A model generated the notes under the pieces. That model searched no databases and was not told where the DNA came from. It worked only from the letters and a program-made list of their open reading frames with translations. 48,727 nt of DNA from Saccharothrix coeruleofusca. GTDB lineage: Bacteria; Actinomycetota; Actinomycetes; Mycobacteriales; Pseudonocardiaceae. This document shows positions 1 to 9,364 of the stretch, piece after piece (the first letter of the stretch is position 1; the number at the start of each line of letters is the position of its first letter). A program made the position numbers and the translations under genes. Where the stretch lies: NCBI RefSeq assembly GCF_014648515.1, contig NZ_BMRG01000005.1, positions 94,359-143,085 of the forward strand. The letters are read 5' to 3'.

Positions 1-4
1 TTAC

Positions 5-22
5 GGTTCGGTCCGCCGAACC
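5..22. repeat. Small perfect hairpin at the window edge
   Basis: A 7-bp perfect inverted repeat (GGTTCGG / CCGAACC) encloses a 4-nt loop, about 24 nt before the first gene. It could end an upstream transcript outside the window or be an operator. No T-tract follows, so its role is open. Confidence 0.4.
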
Positions 23-45
23 CGATCGGGTGTGGAATCAGGGGC

Positions 46-1539
46 ATGAACCGCTGGACCGCCGCCCTCGTCGGACTGCTCGGCCTGGCCGCCGCCCTCG
101 CGGCCGGTCACCTGGTGGCGGCTCTCGTCGGCCCGTCCGCCTCGCCGTACCTGGCGGTGGGCGACGCCGCGATCGACCTCACGCCGCAGGCGGTGAAGGA
201 CTTCGCGATCAGCGCCTTCGGCACCCACGACAAGCTGGTGCTGCTGCTGGGCATGGCGGTGGTCCTGGCCGCGTCGGCGGCCGCCGCCGGGCTGCTGTCG
301 CGCCGCAGCCCCCTGCCGGGCACGGTGGTCGCGGTGGTGCTGGGCGCGCTCGGCGTCGTTGCCGTCCTCAGCCGCCCTGACCTCGGACAACTGGGTGTCC
401 TGGCACCGGCCGCGAGCCTGCTGGTCGGCGTGTTCGCCTTCCGCCTGCTGCACGGCCTGGCCACGCGCGGCAGCACGCCGCCCGACGACGCCCGGCGCGG
501 GTTCCTGATCACCGCCGGCGCCGCCGCGGCGGCCGGGGTGGCGGGCCAACTCGTGGGCGGCCGGGTGGACGTGGAGGCGTCCCGCCGCGCCGTGGGCGAG
601 CTGACCCCCGCGCGACCGGCCCCCGCCATCCCGGCGGGCGCGGACTTCGCCGCCGACGGCACCCCGACGTTCATCACCCCGAACGCCGACTTCTACCGCA
701 TCGACACCGCGCTGAGCGTGCCCCGGCTGCGCGCCGAGGACTGGTCGCTGAGGGTGCACGGCATGGTCGAGCGGGAGCTCCGGCTGAGCTACCGGGACCT
801 GCGCGAACGGGACCTGGTCGAGCGCACCGTCACCATGACCTGCGTCTCCAACGAGGTCGGCGGCCCCTACGTCTCCACGGCGGACTTCGTCGGCGTGCCG
901 CTGCGCGACGTGCTGCTGGAGGCGGGTGTGCGGCCCGGCGCCGACCAGCTGCTGTCCACCAGCTCCGACGGCTGGACCGCGGGCACCCCGGTGGACGTGG
1001 TGCTGGAGCCGGACCGGGGCGCGCTGATCGCGCTGGGCGTGAACGGCGAGCCGCTGCCGGTGGAGCACGGCTTCCCGGCCCGTCTGGTCGTCCCCGGCCT
1101 CTACGGCTACGTCTCGGCCACCAAGTGGGTGGTGGACCTGGAGCTGACCACGTTCGCCGCCCGGCGCGCCTACTGGCTGGAGCGCGGCTGGGCGGAGCGG
1201 GCCCCGGTCAAGACCATGTCCCGGATCGACAGCCCGCGCCACCGGTCGACCGTCGGGGCCAGGCCGGTGGTGGCCGGGGTGGCGTGGGCGCAGCCGCACG
1301 GGGTGGCCGGGGTGGAGGTCCGCGCGGACGGTGGCCCGTGGCGGGTCGCGGAGCTGTCCGCCGAGGTCAGCGGGTCGACGTGGCGGATGTGGCGGGTCGA
1401 GCTGGACCTGCCGCCGGGCGGCCACACCGTCGAGGTGCGGGCCACCGACCGCGCCGGGCGCACGCAGCCGCAGGCCCGGCTGGCGCCCGTGCCGGACGGG
1501 GCGACCGGGTGGCACTCGGTGTTCTTCACGGTGGCGTGA
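46..1539 (+). CDS. Membrane-anchored sulfite-oxidase-type molybdopterin oxidoreductase
   Basis: The protein has 497 aa. Residues 1-140 hold about four hydrophobic segments, and a twin-arginine-like motif (RRGFL near residue 150) precedes a further hydrophobic stretch. A sulfite-oxidase molybdopterin domain follows, with the conserved Mo-ligand cysteine at C266 in TMTCVSNEVGG. A C-terminal Mo-co dimerisation domain (about residues 390-497) closes it. The catalytic part probably lies outside the membrane and oxidises or reduces a small substrate; the substrate cannot be read from sequence. The ATG follows a CAGGGG ribosome-binding site. It is separated from rex by about 170 nt and is not obviously part of that operon. 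The family call is strong; specificity (sulfite, or an MsrP-like or other substrate) is unknown. Confidence 0.85.
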   Translation: MNRWTAALVGLLGLAAALAAGHLVAALVGPSASPYLAVGDAAIDLTPQAVKDFAISAFGTHDKLVLLLGMAVVLAASAAAAGLLSRRSPLPGTVVAVVLGALGVVAVLSRPDLGQLGVLAPAASLLVGVFAFRLLHGLATRGSTPPDDARRGFLITAGAAAAAGVAGQLVGGRVDVEASRRAVGELTPARPAPAIPAGADFAADGTPTFITPNADFYRIDTALSVPRLRAEDWSLRVHGMVERELRLSYRDLRERDLVERTVTMTCVSNEVGGPYVSTADFVGVPLRDVLLEAGVRPGADQLLSTSSDGWTAGTPVDVVLEPDRGALIALGVNGEPLPVEHGFPARLVVPGLYGYVSATKWVVDLELTTFAARRAYWLERGWAERAPVKTMSRIDSPRHRSTVGARPVVAGVAWAQPHGVAGVEVRADGGPWRVAELSAEVSGSTWRMWRVELDLPPGGHTVEVRATDRAGRTQPQARLAPVPDGATGWHSVFFTVA

Positions 1540-1613
1540 ACCCGCCGCGTGGCGGGATTCACCCGAAGGTGAGTTCCGTCCCACTGGAGCGCCCCGGTGG
1601 AATTCCGCCGACT

Positions 1614-1631
1614 TTGTGCAAGCGTTCACAA
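1614..1631. promoter_or_regulatory. Rex operator (ROP) upstream of rex-hem operon
   Basis: The 18-bp imperfect palindrome TTGTGCAAGCGTTCACAA resembles the Streptomyces ROP consensus TGTGAACNNNTTCACA. Its half-sites match at 7 of 9 positions. It lies between a possible -35 (TTTGTG at 1613) and a possible -10 (TACGGT at 1635-1640). Rex bound there would occlude its own promoter, which is known autoregulation in Streptomyces. Binding here is inferred. Confidence 0.85.
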
Positions 1632-1707
1632 GCGGTACGGTGGGCGCATCACTCCGCTGGTGGCGGCACCCGGCGGTCAAGTGCGGCGAACGTCGAGGAG
1701 TACCAGC

Positions 1708-2469
1708 GTGGCGGCTCAGCGGGGCGAGGGTGACGCGGTGGTGGCCACTCCCAGGAACCCCGCGGACGCGGAGGTCCGGGAGCGCGCCCGCGCCATCCCC
1801 GAGGCGGCGGTCGCCCGGCTCGCGGTCTACCTGCGCGTGCTGTCGGGCATGGTCGACCAGGGCGTGACCACCATCTCCAGCGAGGAGCTCTCCAGCGCCG
1901 CCGGGGTCAACTCGGCCAAGCTGCGCAAGGACCTGTCCTACATCGGCTCGTACGGCACCAGGGGCGTCGGCTACGACGTCGAGGTGCTCGTGAGCCACAT
2001 CGAGCGCATCCTCGGGCTCACCCGCAAGCACAGCGTCGCGGTGGTCGGGATCGGTAATCTTGGTCACGCGCTGGCCAACTACGGCGGCTTCCCCAGCCGG
2101 GGTTTCCCGGTCGCCGCGCTGTTCGACATCGACCCCGACCTCACCGGAGTGCCGGTAGGCGGCATACCCGTCAACCACATCGACGACATCGCGACCGTCT
2201 GCGCCGAGCGCGAGGTCTCCATCGGCGTCATCGCCACGCCCCCGCAGGCGGCGCAGGCCGTCTGCGACCGTTTGGTATCCGCCGGAGTGCAGTGCATCCT
2301 GAACTTCGCACCCGTCGTCCTCCAGGTCCCGGACAACGTCGAGGTGCGCAAGGTCGACCTGGCGGTCGAGATGCAGATCCTGTCGTTCCACGTCGCGCGA
2401 CGGGCTGACGAGGCCGCCGGGGAAGTGGTCAACGGAGTCGGCGTGGACGGGGTGGTGATTCGCCCGTGA
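1708..2469 (+). CDS. rex: Redox-sensing transcriptional repressor Rex
   Basis: The protein has 253 aa. An N-terminal winged helix (about residues 25-95, with [24 protein letters not shown]) is followed by a Rossmann NAD(H)-binding domain with the GIGNLGHAL glycine motif, and a C-terminal domain-swapped helix. Rex senses the NADH/NAD+ ratio and leaves DNA when NADH is high. The GTG at 1708 was chosen because GAGGAG stands 7 nt before it; an in-frame ATG at 1597 would put the Rex operator inside the coding region. The operator at 1614-1631 implies autoregulation. hemA begins 34 nt downstream, so rex and the heme genes probably share a transcript, as in Streptomyces coelicolor rex-hemACD. Confidence 0.97.
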   Translation: MAAQRGEGDAVVATPRNPADAEVRERARAIPEAAVARLAVYLRVLSGMVDQGVTTISSEELSSAAGVNSAKLRKDLSYIGSYGTRGVGYDVEVLVSHIERILGLTRKHSVAVVGIGNLGHALANYGGFPSRGFPVAALFDIDPDLTGVPVGGIPVNHIDDIATVCAEREVSIGVIATPPQAAQAVCDRLVSAGVQCILNFAPVVLQVPDNVEVRKVDLAVEMQILSFHVARRADEAAGEVVNGVGVDGVVIRP

Positions 2470-2503
2470 TCGTGCGGGTAGTGGAGTGGGGCGTGGTGCC
2501 GGC

Positions 2504-3841
2504 ATGAGCCTGCTCGCCGTCGGTCTGTCCCACCGCACCACACCGGTCCCCGTGCTGGAGCGCGCCGCCGTCGCCGAGGCCGACCTCGGCAAGGTGCTCG
2601 ACCAGCTGTTGTCCGCCCCGAGCGTCTCCGAGGCCGTGCTGCTGTCGACCTGCAACCGGGTCGAGGTCTACGCCGTCGTCGAGACCTTCCACGGCGGTGT
2701 CAACGAAGTCGTCGAGGTGCTCGCGCGCCAGGCGGGCGCGGAGCCCGCCGAGCTGCACGAGCACCTGTACGTGCACTACGCCGCCGCCGCGGTCGAGCAC
2801 CTGTTCTCCGTCGCGGGCGGGCTGGACTCGATGGTGGTCGGCGAGGCGCAGATCCTCGGCCAGCTGCGGTCGGCCTACGCCGCCGCGGACGCCGCCGGCG
2901 TGGTCGGCCGCACCCTGCACGAGCTGGTCCAGCAGGCGCTGCGGGTCGGCAAGCGGGTGCACACCGACACCGGCATCGACCACGCGGGCGCGTCGGTGGT
3001 GTCCGAGGCGCTGGCCGACGCCGAGCGCGCCCTCGGCGGCCTGACCGGCCGCCGCGCGCTGGTCGTCGGCGCGGGCTCGATGGGCGGGCTGGCCGTGGCG
3101 CACCTGCGCCGCGCGGGCATCGGCGAGGTGGTGATCGCCAACCGCACCGCGAGCAACGGCGCCCGGCTGGCCGCCGCGCTGCGCGCCGACGGCGTGCCCG
3201 CCCGGTCGGTGGGCCTGGACGTGCTGGCCGACGAGGTCGAGCGCGCGGACGTGCTGTTCGCGTGCACCGGCTCGGTGGACACCGTGGTCGGCGCGGAGCT
3301 GATCGGCGACCGCGCCCCGGACCGCCCGCTGGTGGTCTGCGACCTGGGCCTGCCCAAGGACGTGGACCCGGCCGCCGCGCTGCTCGCGGGCGTGCGCGTG
3401 GTGGACCTGGAGACCCTGCAGCGCAGGCTGTCCGACGCCCCCACCGGGCAGGACGCCGCGCGCGCGGCGGAGATCGTGGCCGAGGAGGTGCGCGGCTACC
3501 TGGCCGGGCAGCGCTCGGCCGAGGTCACCCCGACCGTCACCGCGCTGCGCAAGCGCGCCGCCGAGGTGGTGGACACCGAGCTGCTGCGGCTGGACTCGCG
3601 GCTGCCCGAGCTGGACGCCGCGGTGCGCGACGAGCTGGCCAACACCGTGCGGCGGGTGGTGGACAAGCTGCTGCACACGCCGACCGTGCGGGTCAAGCAG
3701 CTGGCCGCCGCGCCGGGCGGCGCGGGCTACGCCGAGGCGCTGCGCGAGCTGTTCGGCCTCGACCCGCAGGCGCCCACCGCCGTGAGCGCGCCCGCCACCG
3801 GCATTCCCCCTCTGACTCAACCCGAAGGTGACAAGCGGTGA
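2504..3841 (+). CDS. hemA: Glutamyl-tRNA reductase
   Basis: The protein has 445 aa, a usual length for the family. It reduces glutamyl-tRNA(Glu) with NADPH to glutamate-1-semialdehyde, the first committed step of C5-pathway heme synthesis. The catalytic domain carries the nucleophile C50 in [11 protein letters not shown] and the signature around [22 protein letters not shown]-binding Rossmann motif ([11 protein letters not shown], about residue 190) and a C-terminal helical dimerisation domain follow. The ATG at 2504 gives the canonical [15 protein letters not shown] start; its ribosome-binding site is weak, consistent with coupling to rex. The end overlaps hemC by 4 nt (GTGA). Confidence 0.97.
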   Translation: MSLLAVGLSHRTTPVPVLERAAVAEADLGKVLDQLLSAPSVSEAVLLSTCNRVEVYAVVETFHGGVNEVVEVLARQAGAEPAELHEHLYVHYAAAAVEHLFSVAGGLDSMVVGEAQILGQLRSAYAAADAAGVVGRTLHELVQQALRVGKRVHTDTGIDHAGASVVSEALADAERALGGLTGRRALVVGAGSMGGLAVAHLRRAGIGEVVIANRTASNGARLAAALRADGVPARSVGLDVLADEVERADVLFACTGSVDTVVGAELIGDRAPDRPLVVCDLGLPKDVDPAAALLAGVRVVDLETLQRRLSDAPTGQDAARAAEIVAEEVRGYLAGQRSAEVTPTVTALRKRAAEVVDTELLRLDSRLPELDAAVRDELANTVRRVVDKLLHTPTVRVKQLAAAPGGAGYAEALRELFGLDPQAPTAVSAPATGIPPLTQPEGDKR

Positions 3842-4779
3842 ACCGCACCCTCAGGATCGGCACCCGCGGCAGCGCGCTGGCGCTGACGCAGACCGGTCAC
3901 GTGGCCGACGCGCTGCGCGCGGCGGGCGCCGAAGTGGAGATCGTCACGATCGCCACGCCCGGCGACCGCTCGCACGCGCCCATCGCCGAGATCGGGATCG
4001 GGGTGTTCACCTCCGCCCTGCGCGACGCGCTGGCAGGCGGCGAGGTGGACGTCGCCGTTCACTCCTACAAGGACCTGCCCACCGCCCCGGACCCGCGGCT
4101 GTCGCTGGCCGCGGTGCCGCCGAGGGAGGACCCGCGAGACGCGCTGATCGCCCGCGACGGGCTGACCCTGGGCGAGCTGCCGCCGGGCTCGCGGGTGGGC
4201 ACCGGCGCGCCGCGCCGGGTGGCGCAGCTGGCGGCGCTCGGGCTGGGCATCGAGCTGGTGCCGCTGCGCGGCAACGTGGACTCCCGCATCCGCAAGGTCC
4301 GCGACGGCGAGCTGGACGCGGTGGTGCTGGCCCGCGCGGGCATCGCCCGGCTGGGTCGCACCGAGGAGATCACCGAGACCCTGGACCCGATCCAGATGCT
4401 CCCCGCGCCCGCGCAGGGCGCCTTGGCGGTGGAGTGCCGGGTCGACGACGTCGACACCGAGCACCTGCTGCAGTCCGTTCTTGACGACTCGGCCAGTCGG
4501 GCCGCGGTAGCCGCCGAGCGCGCCATGCTGGCCGCGCTGGAAGCGGGCTGCAGCGCGCCGGTCGGCGCACTGGCCGATGTGGTGGAAGACCTCGACGACG
4601 ACGGCGCGGTCGTGCTGCGCCTGTCCCTGCGCGGGGTCATGGCGACGGAGGACGGCGACCTCCTCCGGGCGTCCGCCACCGGTGACTTGACCGCAGCAGA
4701 GGAACTCGGCCGCGCGCTGGCCGCCGAGTTGCTCGACCTCTCCGGCCTCGCCCCCGCGCGGTCGGAGGGGCGTAGTTGA
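3838..4779 (+). CDS. hemC: Porphobilinogen deaminase (hydroxymethylbilane synthase)
   Basis: The protein has 313 aa. It polymerises four porphobilinogens into hydroxymethylbilane. The N-terminus [13 protein letters not shown], the HSYKDLPT motif and the cofactor-attachment cysteine C238 ([12 protein letters not shown]), which carries the dipyrromethane, are all present. The GTG start overlaps the hemA stop by 4 nt, so translation is probably coupled. The hemD start follows within about 15 nt. It belongs to the rex-hemACDB transcript and inherits its redox control. Confidence 0.97.
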   Translation: MNRTLRIGTRGSALALTQTGHVADALRAAGAEVEIVTIATPGDRSHAPIAEIGIGVFTSALRDALAGGEVDVAVHSYKDLPTAPDPRLSLAAVPPREDPRDALIARDGLTLGELPPGSRVGTGAPRRVAQLAALGLGIELVPLRGNVDSRIRKVRDGELDAVVLARAGIARLGRTEEITETLDPIQMLPAPAQGALAVECRVDDVDTEHLLQSVLDDSASRAAVAAERAMLAALEAGCSAPVGALADVVEDLDDDGAVVLRLSLRGVMATEDGDLLRASATGDLTAAEELGRALAAELLDLSGLAPARSEGRS

Positions 4780-4793
4780 TGGGGAGTGCCCTG

Positions 4794-6326
4794 ATGACCC
4801 GCGTGCGCAAGACCCCCGGCCGCGTCGCCTTCGTGGGCTCCGGCCCCGGTGACACCGGGCTTCTCACGGTCCGGGCTCGCGACCTGCTCGCCAAGGCGGA
4901 GCTGGTGGTGACCGACCCGGACGTACCGGCCGAGGTGGTGGCGCTGGTACCCGAAGGGGTCGAGGTGCGCCCCGCTGTCGGCGACCCGGCCGACGTGGCG
5001 AAGGACCTGGTGGCCGAGGCCAAGAACGGGGCCGCCGTGGTCCGGCTGGTCGCGGGCGACCCGCTGACCCTGGACTCGGTGGTCAAGGAGGCCCACGCGG
5101 TCTCGCGCACCACGATCGCCTTCGACGTGGTGCCCGGCGTGCCCGCGGGCACCGCGGTGCCCGCCTACGCGGGCGTGGCGCTGGGCGCCGTGCACACCGA
5201 GGCCGACGTGCGCGGCGCGGTGGACTGGGCGGCGCTGGCCGCCGCGCCGGGCACCCTGGTGCTGCACGCCACCGGCGGCCACCTCGCCGAGGCGGCCTCG
5301 TCGCTGGTGGAGCACGGCCTGGCCCCGCAGACGCCGGTCGCGGTGACCGCCGACGGCACCGGCTTCGGCCAGCGCACCGTGGACACCACGCTGGCTTCGC
5401 TGGCGCAGGACGCGGGCGAGCTGGGCGGCCCGCTGGTGGTCACCGTCGGCAGCGCCGTCGCGGGCCGGACCAAGCTGTCCTGGTGGGAGTCGCGCGCCCT
5501 GTACGGCTGGCGCGTGCTGGTGCCGCGCACCAAGGAGCAGGCGGGCGCGATGAGCGACCGGCTGCACTCGCACGGCGCGATCCCGGTGGAGGTGCCGACC
5601 ATCTCGGTCGAGCCGCCGCGCAGCCCGGCGCAGATGGAGCGCTCGGTCAAGGGCCTGGTCGACGGCCGCTACCAGTGGGTGGTGTTCACCTCCACCAACG
5701 CGGTGCGCGCGGTGTGGGAGAAGTTCCGCGAGTTCGGCCTGGACGCGCGGGCGTTCTCCGGCGTGAAGATCGCCTGCGTCGGCGAGTCGACCGCGGCGAA
5801 GGTGCGCGGCTTCGGCATCATCCCGGAGCTGGTGCCCAGCGGCGAGCAGTCCAGCGAGGGCCTGCTGGCCGACTTCCCGCCCTACGACGACATCCTCGAC
5901 CCGGTGGACCGGGTGCTGCTGCCCCGCGCCGACATCGCCACCGAGACCCTGGCGGCGGGCCTGCGCGAGCGCGGCTGGGAGATCGACGACGTGACCGCCT
6001 ACCGGACCGTGCGGGCGGCCCCGCCGCCCGCCGACACCCGCGAGATGATCAAGTCGGGCGGGTTCGACGCGGTGTGCTTCACCTCCTCGTCCACCGTGCG
6101 CAACCTGGTCGGCATCGCGGGCAAGCCGCACGCCCGGACCCTGGTCGCCTGCATCGGCCCGCAGACCGCGGAGACCGCGCGGGAGTTCGGCCTGCGGGTG
6201 GACGTGCAGCCCGAGGACGCCAACGTGCCCGCGCTGGTGGACGCGCTGGCGCAGCACGCGGCGAGGCTGCGCGCGGAGGGCGCGCTGCCGCCTCCCCGCA
6301 AGACCAAGCGCCTGCGGCGTTCCTGA
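4794..6326 (+). CDS. hemD: Uroporphyrinogen-III synthase with N-terminal SUMT-like domain (HemD fusion)
   Basis: The protein has 510 aa and two domains. Residues about 8-230 resemble a uroporphyrinogen-III C-methyltransferase ([15 protein letters not shown]), but the segment normally reading like KGGDPFVFGRGGEE is here [16 protein letters not shown], so methyltransferase activity is doubtful. Residues about 245-500 are a HemD domain ([41 protein letters not shown]) that cyclises hydroxymethylbilane to uroporphyrinogen III. Such fusions are usual in actinobacteria. The ATG at 4794 with GGGGAG 7 nt upstream was chosen; ATG 4779, with GGAGGGG upstream, is an equally possible start. A 12-bp hairpin follows the stop. 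Confidence 0.93.
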   Translation: MTRVRKTPGRVAFVGSGPGDTGLLTVRARDLLAKAELVVTDPDVPAEVVALVPEGVEVRPAVGDPADVAKDLVAEAKNGAAVVRLVAGDPLTLDSVVKEAHAVSRTTIAFDVVPGVPAGTAVPAYAGVALGAVHTEADVRGAVDWAALAAAPGTLVLHATGGHLAEAASSLVEHGLAPQTPVAVTADGTGFGQRTVDTTLASLAQDAGELGGPLVVTVGSAVAGRTKLSWWESRALYGWRVLVPRTKEQAGAMSDRLHSHGAIPVEVPTISVEPPRSPAQMERSVKGLVDGRYQWVVFTSTNAVRAVWEKFREFGLDARAFSGVKIACVGESTAAKVRGFGIIPELVPSGEQSSEGLLADFPPYDDILDPVDRVLLPRADIATETLAAGLRERGWEIDDVTAYRTVRAAPPPADTREMIKSGGFDAVCFTSSSTVRNLVGIAGKPHARTLVACIGPQTAETAREFGLRVDVQPEDANVPALVDALAQHAARLRAEGALPPPRKTKRLRRS

Positions 6327-6338
6327 GTCGAAAGCCCA

Positions 6339-6367
6339 GGTCGGGACCACCTCGCGTGGTCCCGACC
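6339..6367. terminator. 12-bp perfect hairpin between hemD and hemB
   Basis: GGTCGGGACCAC and GTGGTCCCGACC pair perfectly around a 5-nt loop, 12 nt after the hemD stop and 20 nt before hemB. There is no T-tract. It may attenuate or partly end transcription of the rex-hemACD unit, or stabilise its 3' end. Confidence 0.55.
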
Positions 6368-6387
6368 ACGTCAGGGAGTGCATCACC

Positions 6388-7365
6388 GTGTTTCCCGCCC
6401 ACCGGCCCCGCCGACTGCGCACCACCCCCGCGATGCGGCGGCTGGTCAGCGAGACCGAGGTCCGGCCGCGCCAGCTCGTGCTGCCGATGTTCGTCAAGGA
6501 AGGCGCGTCGTCGCCGGTCGGGATCAAGTCCATGCCGGGCGTGGTCCAGCACACCCGCGACTCGCTGCGCGCGGCCGCCGTCGAGGCGGTGCAGGCGGGC
6601 GTGGGCGGCATCATGCTGTTCGGCGTCCCGGCCGAGCGCGACGCCGTGGGCTCCGGGGCCACCGACCCCAAGGGCGTGCTCAACGCCGCGCTGGCCGACC
6701 TGCGCGCCGAGCTGGGCGACAGCACCGTGCTGATGGCCGACACCTGCCTGGACGAGTTCACCGACCACGGCCACTGCGGGCTGCTGGCCGCCGACGGCAC
6801 CGTGGACAACGACGCCACGCTGGAGGTCTACGGCGAGATGGCGGTGGCCCAGGCGCAGGCGGGCGCGCACGTGCTGGGCCCCAGCGGGATGATGGACGGC
6901 CAGATCGGGTTCATCCGCGCGGCGCTGGACGAGGCCGGGTTCACCGACACCGGCCTGCTCGCCTACAGCGCCAAGTACGCCAGCGCGCTCTACGGCCCGT
7001 TCCGGGAGGCGGTGGAGTCGCAGCTGCAGGGCGACCGCAAGACCTACCAGCAGGACCCGGCCAACGCCCGCGAGGCGCTGCGCGAGGTCCAGCAGGACCT
7101 CGCCGAGGGCGCGGACATGGTCATGGTCAAGCCCGCCCTGCCCTACCTGGACGTGCTGCGGGCGGTGGCCGAGATCTCCGACGTGCCGGTGGCCGCCTAC
7201 CAGATCTCCGGCGAGTACGCGATGGTCGAGGCCGCCGCGGCCAACGGCTGGATCGAGCGCGAGCGCACCATCCTGGAGACGCTGACCTCGATCCGCCGGG
7301 CGGGCGCGGACATCGTGCTCACCTACTGGGCGGTCGAGGCCGCGGCGTGGCTGGACCGGGGATGA
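6388..7365 (+). CDS. hemB: Delta-aminolevulinic acid dehydratase (porphobilinogen synthase)
   Basis: The protein has 325 aa. It condenses two 5-aminolevulinates into porphobilinogen. The two active-site lysines are visible: K196 in LAYSAKYAS and the Schiff-base K248 in [12 protein letters not shown]. The metal loop reads [14 protein letters not shown], so the three-cysteine zinc motif is Cys-Asp-Cys rather than Cys-Cys-Cys, an intermediate form that leaves the zinc or magnesium requirement open. The GTG start follows CAGGGAG. The stop overlaps the next gene by 4 nt (ATGA), tying a small membrane-protein gene to hemB. Confidence 0.97.
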   Translation: MFPAHRPRRLRTTPAMRRLVSETEVRPRQLVLPMFVKEGASSPVGIKSMPGVVQHTRDSLRAAAVEAVQAGVGGIMLFGVPAERDAVGSGATDPKGVLNAALADLRAELGDSTVLMADTCLDEFTDHGHCGLLAADGTVDNDATLEVYGEMAVAQAQAGAHVLGPSGMMDGQIGFIRAALDEAGFTDTGLLAYSAKYASALYGPFREAVESQLQGDRKTYQQDPANAREALREVQQDLAEGADMVMVKPALPYLDVLRAVAEISDVPVAAYQISGEYAMVEAAAANGWIERERTILETLTSIRRAGADIVLTYWAVEAAAWLDRG

Positions 7366-7934
7366 CCCGGCCCACCCGGTCCGGCCCCGGACAGCCGGGG
7401 TTCGGACAGCCGAAGCAGCCCCAGCCCGCACCGCCCCGCTGGGTCGACCTGTCCCGGTGGCTGTGGATCACCAGCGCGCTGGTGGGCGCCGCCCGGTTCC
7501 TGGTGGAGCTGGCCGACCGGGGCAGGCTGATCGACGAGCTGCGCAGGCAGCAGCCCGGCCTCGGCCAGGACGAGCTGGACGCCGCCGCCACCGGCGGGGT
7601 GACCTTCGGCGTGCTGCTGGGCGTCACGATGGTGCTGCTCTACGCGCTGCTGGCGAACCGGATGGCGGGCGGGCGCAACTGGGCGCGGGTGGTGCTGACC
7701 GTGCTCGGCGGCGCGGGCATCCTGTTCGGGGTGTTCCGGCTGATCGTCGTCGCCTCCGGGGTCGGGGCGATGTTCGGCCTGGTCGTCAGCCCGGTGGAGG
7801 TGCTGTTCGGGATCGCCACGATGCTGCTGGACGCGGTGGCGCTGACCCTGATGTACCTGCCGTCGGTGGCCGGGCACTTCCGCGCGCGGCGATCCGTCAG
7901 CGGTCCACCACCACGGGTAGCTAACGGATTGTGA
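7362..7934 (+). CDS. Small four-helix membrane protein, paralogue 1 of a tandem family
   Basis: The protein has 190 aa. A proline/glutamine-rich N-terminus of about 25 residues precedes about four transmembrane segments. The motif [15 protein letters not shown] (about residue 105) recurs in the next three genes, which marks a tandem duplication. The ATG overlaps the hemB stop, so translation is coupled to heme synthesis. No enzymatic motif is visible and function is unknown. Similar small membrane proteins with disordered N-termini are common in actinobacteria. Confidence 0.85.
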   Translation: MTRPTRSGPGQPGFGQPKQPQPAPPRWVDLSRWLWITSALVGAARFLVELADRGRLIDELRRQQPGLGQDELDAAATGGVTFGVLLGVTMVLLYALLANRMAGGRNWARVVLTVLGGAGILFGVFRLIVVASGVGAMFGLVVSPVEVLFGIATMLLDAVALTLMYLPSVAGHFRARRSVSGPPPRVANGL

Positions 7935-7977
7935 TTTCCGGTCGACTGCGGCCCCGCGTCCTCCTACCGTCCGCCGC

Positions 7978-8658
7978 ATGACCACTCCGAACGGTCCCCA
8001 GAACCAGCCGCCCGGTGGGTACCCGCAGCAGGGCGGCTATCCGCAGCAGCCCGGCGGGTACCCCCAGCAGGGCGGCTACCCCCAGCAGGGCGGCTACCCC
8101 CAGCAAGGTGGCTACCCGCAGCAGGGTGGCTACCCGCAGGGCGGCGGCTACCCGCCCCAGGCCCCGCCGCTGAGCCCCGGCGAGCTCAACCGCCCGCCCC
8201 GGCCCAAGTCCGTCGACACCGCCTTCCTGCTGTGGCTGGTGGCCGCGGGCGTCAGCATCGTGTCCAACATCTTCGGGATGCTGACCGCGCAGGCGATCTA
8301 CGACAAGACCGTCGAGCAGCTCGGCGGCGACCTCGGTCCGGAGTTCCAGCGCGCGCTGGCCGACACCGGCCCCAGCTACACCAGCTACTTCGTCTCCTTC
8401 GCGCTGTCCGCGGTGTGGATCGCCGTGGTGTTCATGATGCGCAACGGCGCCAACTGGGCGCGCATCCTGCTCACCGTCCTGGGCGGCCTGGCCGTCCTGC
8501 TGGGGCTGTTCGGCCTGCTCGCCATCGGGGTGCTGTTCAGCATCGGCGTGCTGGGCGCGATCCAGGCGCTGCTGAGCCTGGTCGCCCTGGTCGCGGAGAT
8601 CGGCGCGATCATCTTCATGTTCAAGTCGGACGCCAACTACTACTTCAAGGCGAGCTGA
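7978..8658 (+). CDS. GGYPQQ-repeat four-helix membrane protein, paralogue 2
   Basis: The protein has 226 aa. Residues 12-60 are a low-complexity GGYPQQ array followed by a PP-rich linker, then four hydrophobic segments. [15 protein letters not shown] matches the motif of the neighbouring paralogues. The N-terminus is probably cytoplasmic and disordered. The ATG has no ribosome-binding site but has TACCGT 8 nt upstream, so the mRNA may be leaderless. A 16-bp hairpin follows the stop. Function is unknown. Confidence 0.85.
   Translation: MTTPNGPQNQPPGGYPQQGGYPQQPGGYPQQGGYPQQGGYPQQGGYPQQGGYPQGGGYPPQAPPLSPGELNRPPRPKSVDTAFLLWLVAAGVSIVSNIFGMLTAQAIYDKTVEQLGGDLGPEFQRALADTGPSYTSYFVSFALSAVWIAVVFMMRNGANWARILLTVLGGLAVLLGLFGLLAIGVLFSIGVLGAIQALLSLVALVAEIGAIIFMFKSDANYYFKAS
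8014..8157 (+). repeat. 18-bp GGYPQQ coding repeats
   Basis: About seven degenerate 18-bp units encode GGYPQQ in the N-terminus of the membrane protein at 7978-8658. One unit carries an extra proline codon. Such arrays can expand or contract by slippage. Confidence 0.85.
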
Positions 8659-8664
8659 CTGCGC

Positions 8665-8706
8665 CGGGTGCGCTGTCCACGTCCGCCCCGGTGGACAGCG
8701 CACCCG
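8665..8706. terminator. 16-bp perfect hairpin, probable terminator
   Basis: The arm GGGTGCGCTGTCCAC pairs perfectly with GTGGACAGCGCACCC around a 10-nt loop; one more C-G pair closes the base. It starts 6 nt after a stop codon and ends 22 nt before the next start. There is no T-run, as is common for high-GC intrinsic terminators. Confidence 0.7.
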
Positions 8707-8728
8707 CGCGGTTCTAGCGTTTTCGATC

Positions 8729-9268
8729 GTGACCACGCCACAGGACCCGTACCAGGGCCAGCAGCCTCACGGGCAGCAGCAGCCCTACGTGCCCGCGCCG
8801 CCGCCGCTGAGCGAGTCGGAGGTGCGCGGCCTCGACCGCCCGCCCGCCCCCAAAGAGGTGCAGATCTCGTTCTGGATCTGGATCACCGGGGCGGTGCTGT
8901 CGGCGCTGGGCTCGCTGCTCGCGCTGACCGAGCGCGACGCGCTGGTGGACCAGCTGCGCAGGACCGGCCAGGGCAACGGGCTGTCCGAGGAGGAGTTGCA
9001 GTCGGTGGCCACCGCGAGCCTGATGTTCGCGGTCGTGCTGGGCCTGCTCTTCGCGGGCCTGTACGTGCTGTTCGCGTTCAAGGCGCGGGCGGGCCGCAAC
9101 TGGGCGCGGCTGGTGCTGACCGTGCTCACCGGCCTGAACCTGCTGGTGCTGCTGCTCGGCGCGTCGTGGCTGGGCCTGCTCACCGCGCTGATCAGCGTCG
9201 TCGCCGTGGTCCTGCTCTACACGCCCAACGCCAAGAGCTACTTCGACGCGGTGAAGCGGCAGGGCTGA
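8729..9268 (+). CDS. Small four-helix membrane protein, paralogue 3
   Basis: The protein has 179 aa. Its start MTTPQDPYQGQ resembles the DPYQGQ N-terminus of the gene at 9970. About four transmembrane segments follow, with AGRNWARLVLTVLTG near residue 115. The GTG start has no ribosome-binding site; a TAGCGT element lies 8 nt upstream, suggesting a leaderless mRNA beginning after the hairpin at 8665-8706. Function is unknown; it belongs to the tandem paralogue set. Confidence 0.85.
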   Translation: MTTPQDPYQGQQPHGQQQPYVPAPPPLSESEVRGLDRPPAPKEVQISFWIWITGAVLSALGSLLALTERDALVDQLRRTGQGNGLSEEELQSVATASLMFAVVLGLLFAGLYVLFAFKARAGRNWARLVLTVLTGLNLLVLLLGASWLGLLTALISVVAVVLLYTPNAKSYFDAVKRQG

Positions 9269-9276
9269 CCGCGACG

Positions 9277-9293
9277 CGGGTGGTGTCCACCCG
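9277..9293. terminator. Short GC hairpin after paralogue 3
   Basis: A 7-bp perfect stem (CGGGTGG / CCACCCG) with a 3-nt loop lies 8 nt after the stop codon. It may be a weak terminator. Confidence 0.4.
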
Positions 9294-9364
9294 GCGGCGC
9301 GGTGCGGCAGAGTGGTCGGCGCGGCGGCAACCCCCGCCGCGCCCGCCCCACCGCCGGAGTCCCG

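Noticed and set aside
1-2655. Long open frame of 884 codons on the minus strand
   Set aside because: It is antisense to the molybdoenzyme, rex and hemA. Its composition (Arg, His, Gly, Asp runs) is typical of the antisense frame of high-GC genes.
4065-6818. Minus-strand open frame of 917 codons
   Set aside because: It covers hemC, hemD and hemB, which are certain genes; no family-like sequence is seen in it.
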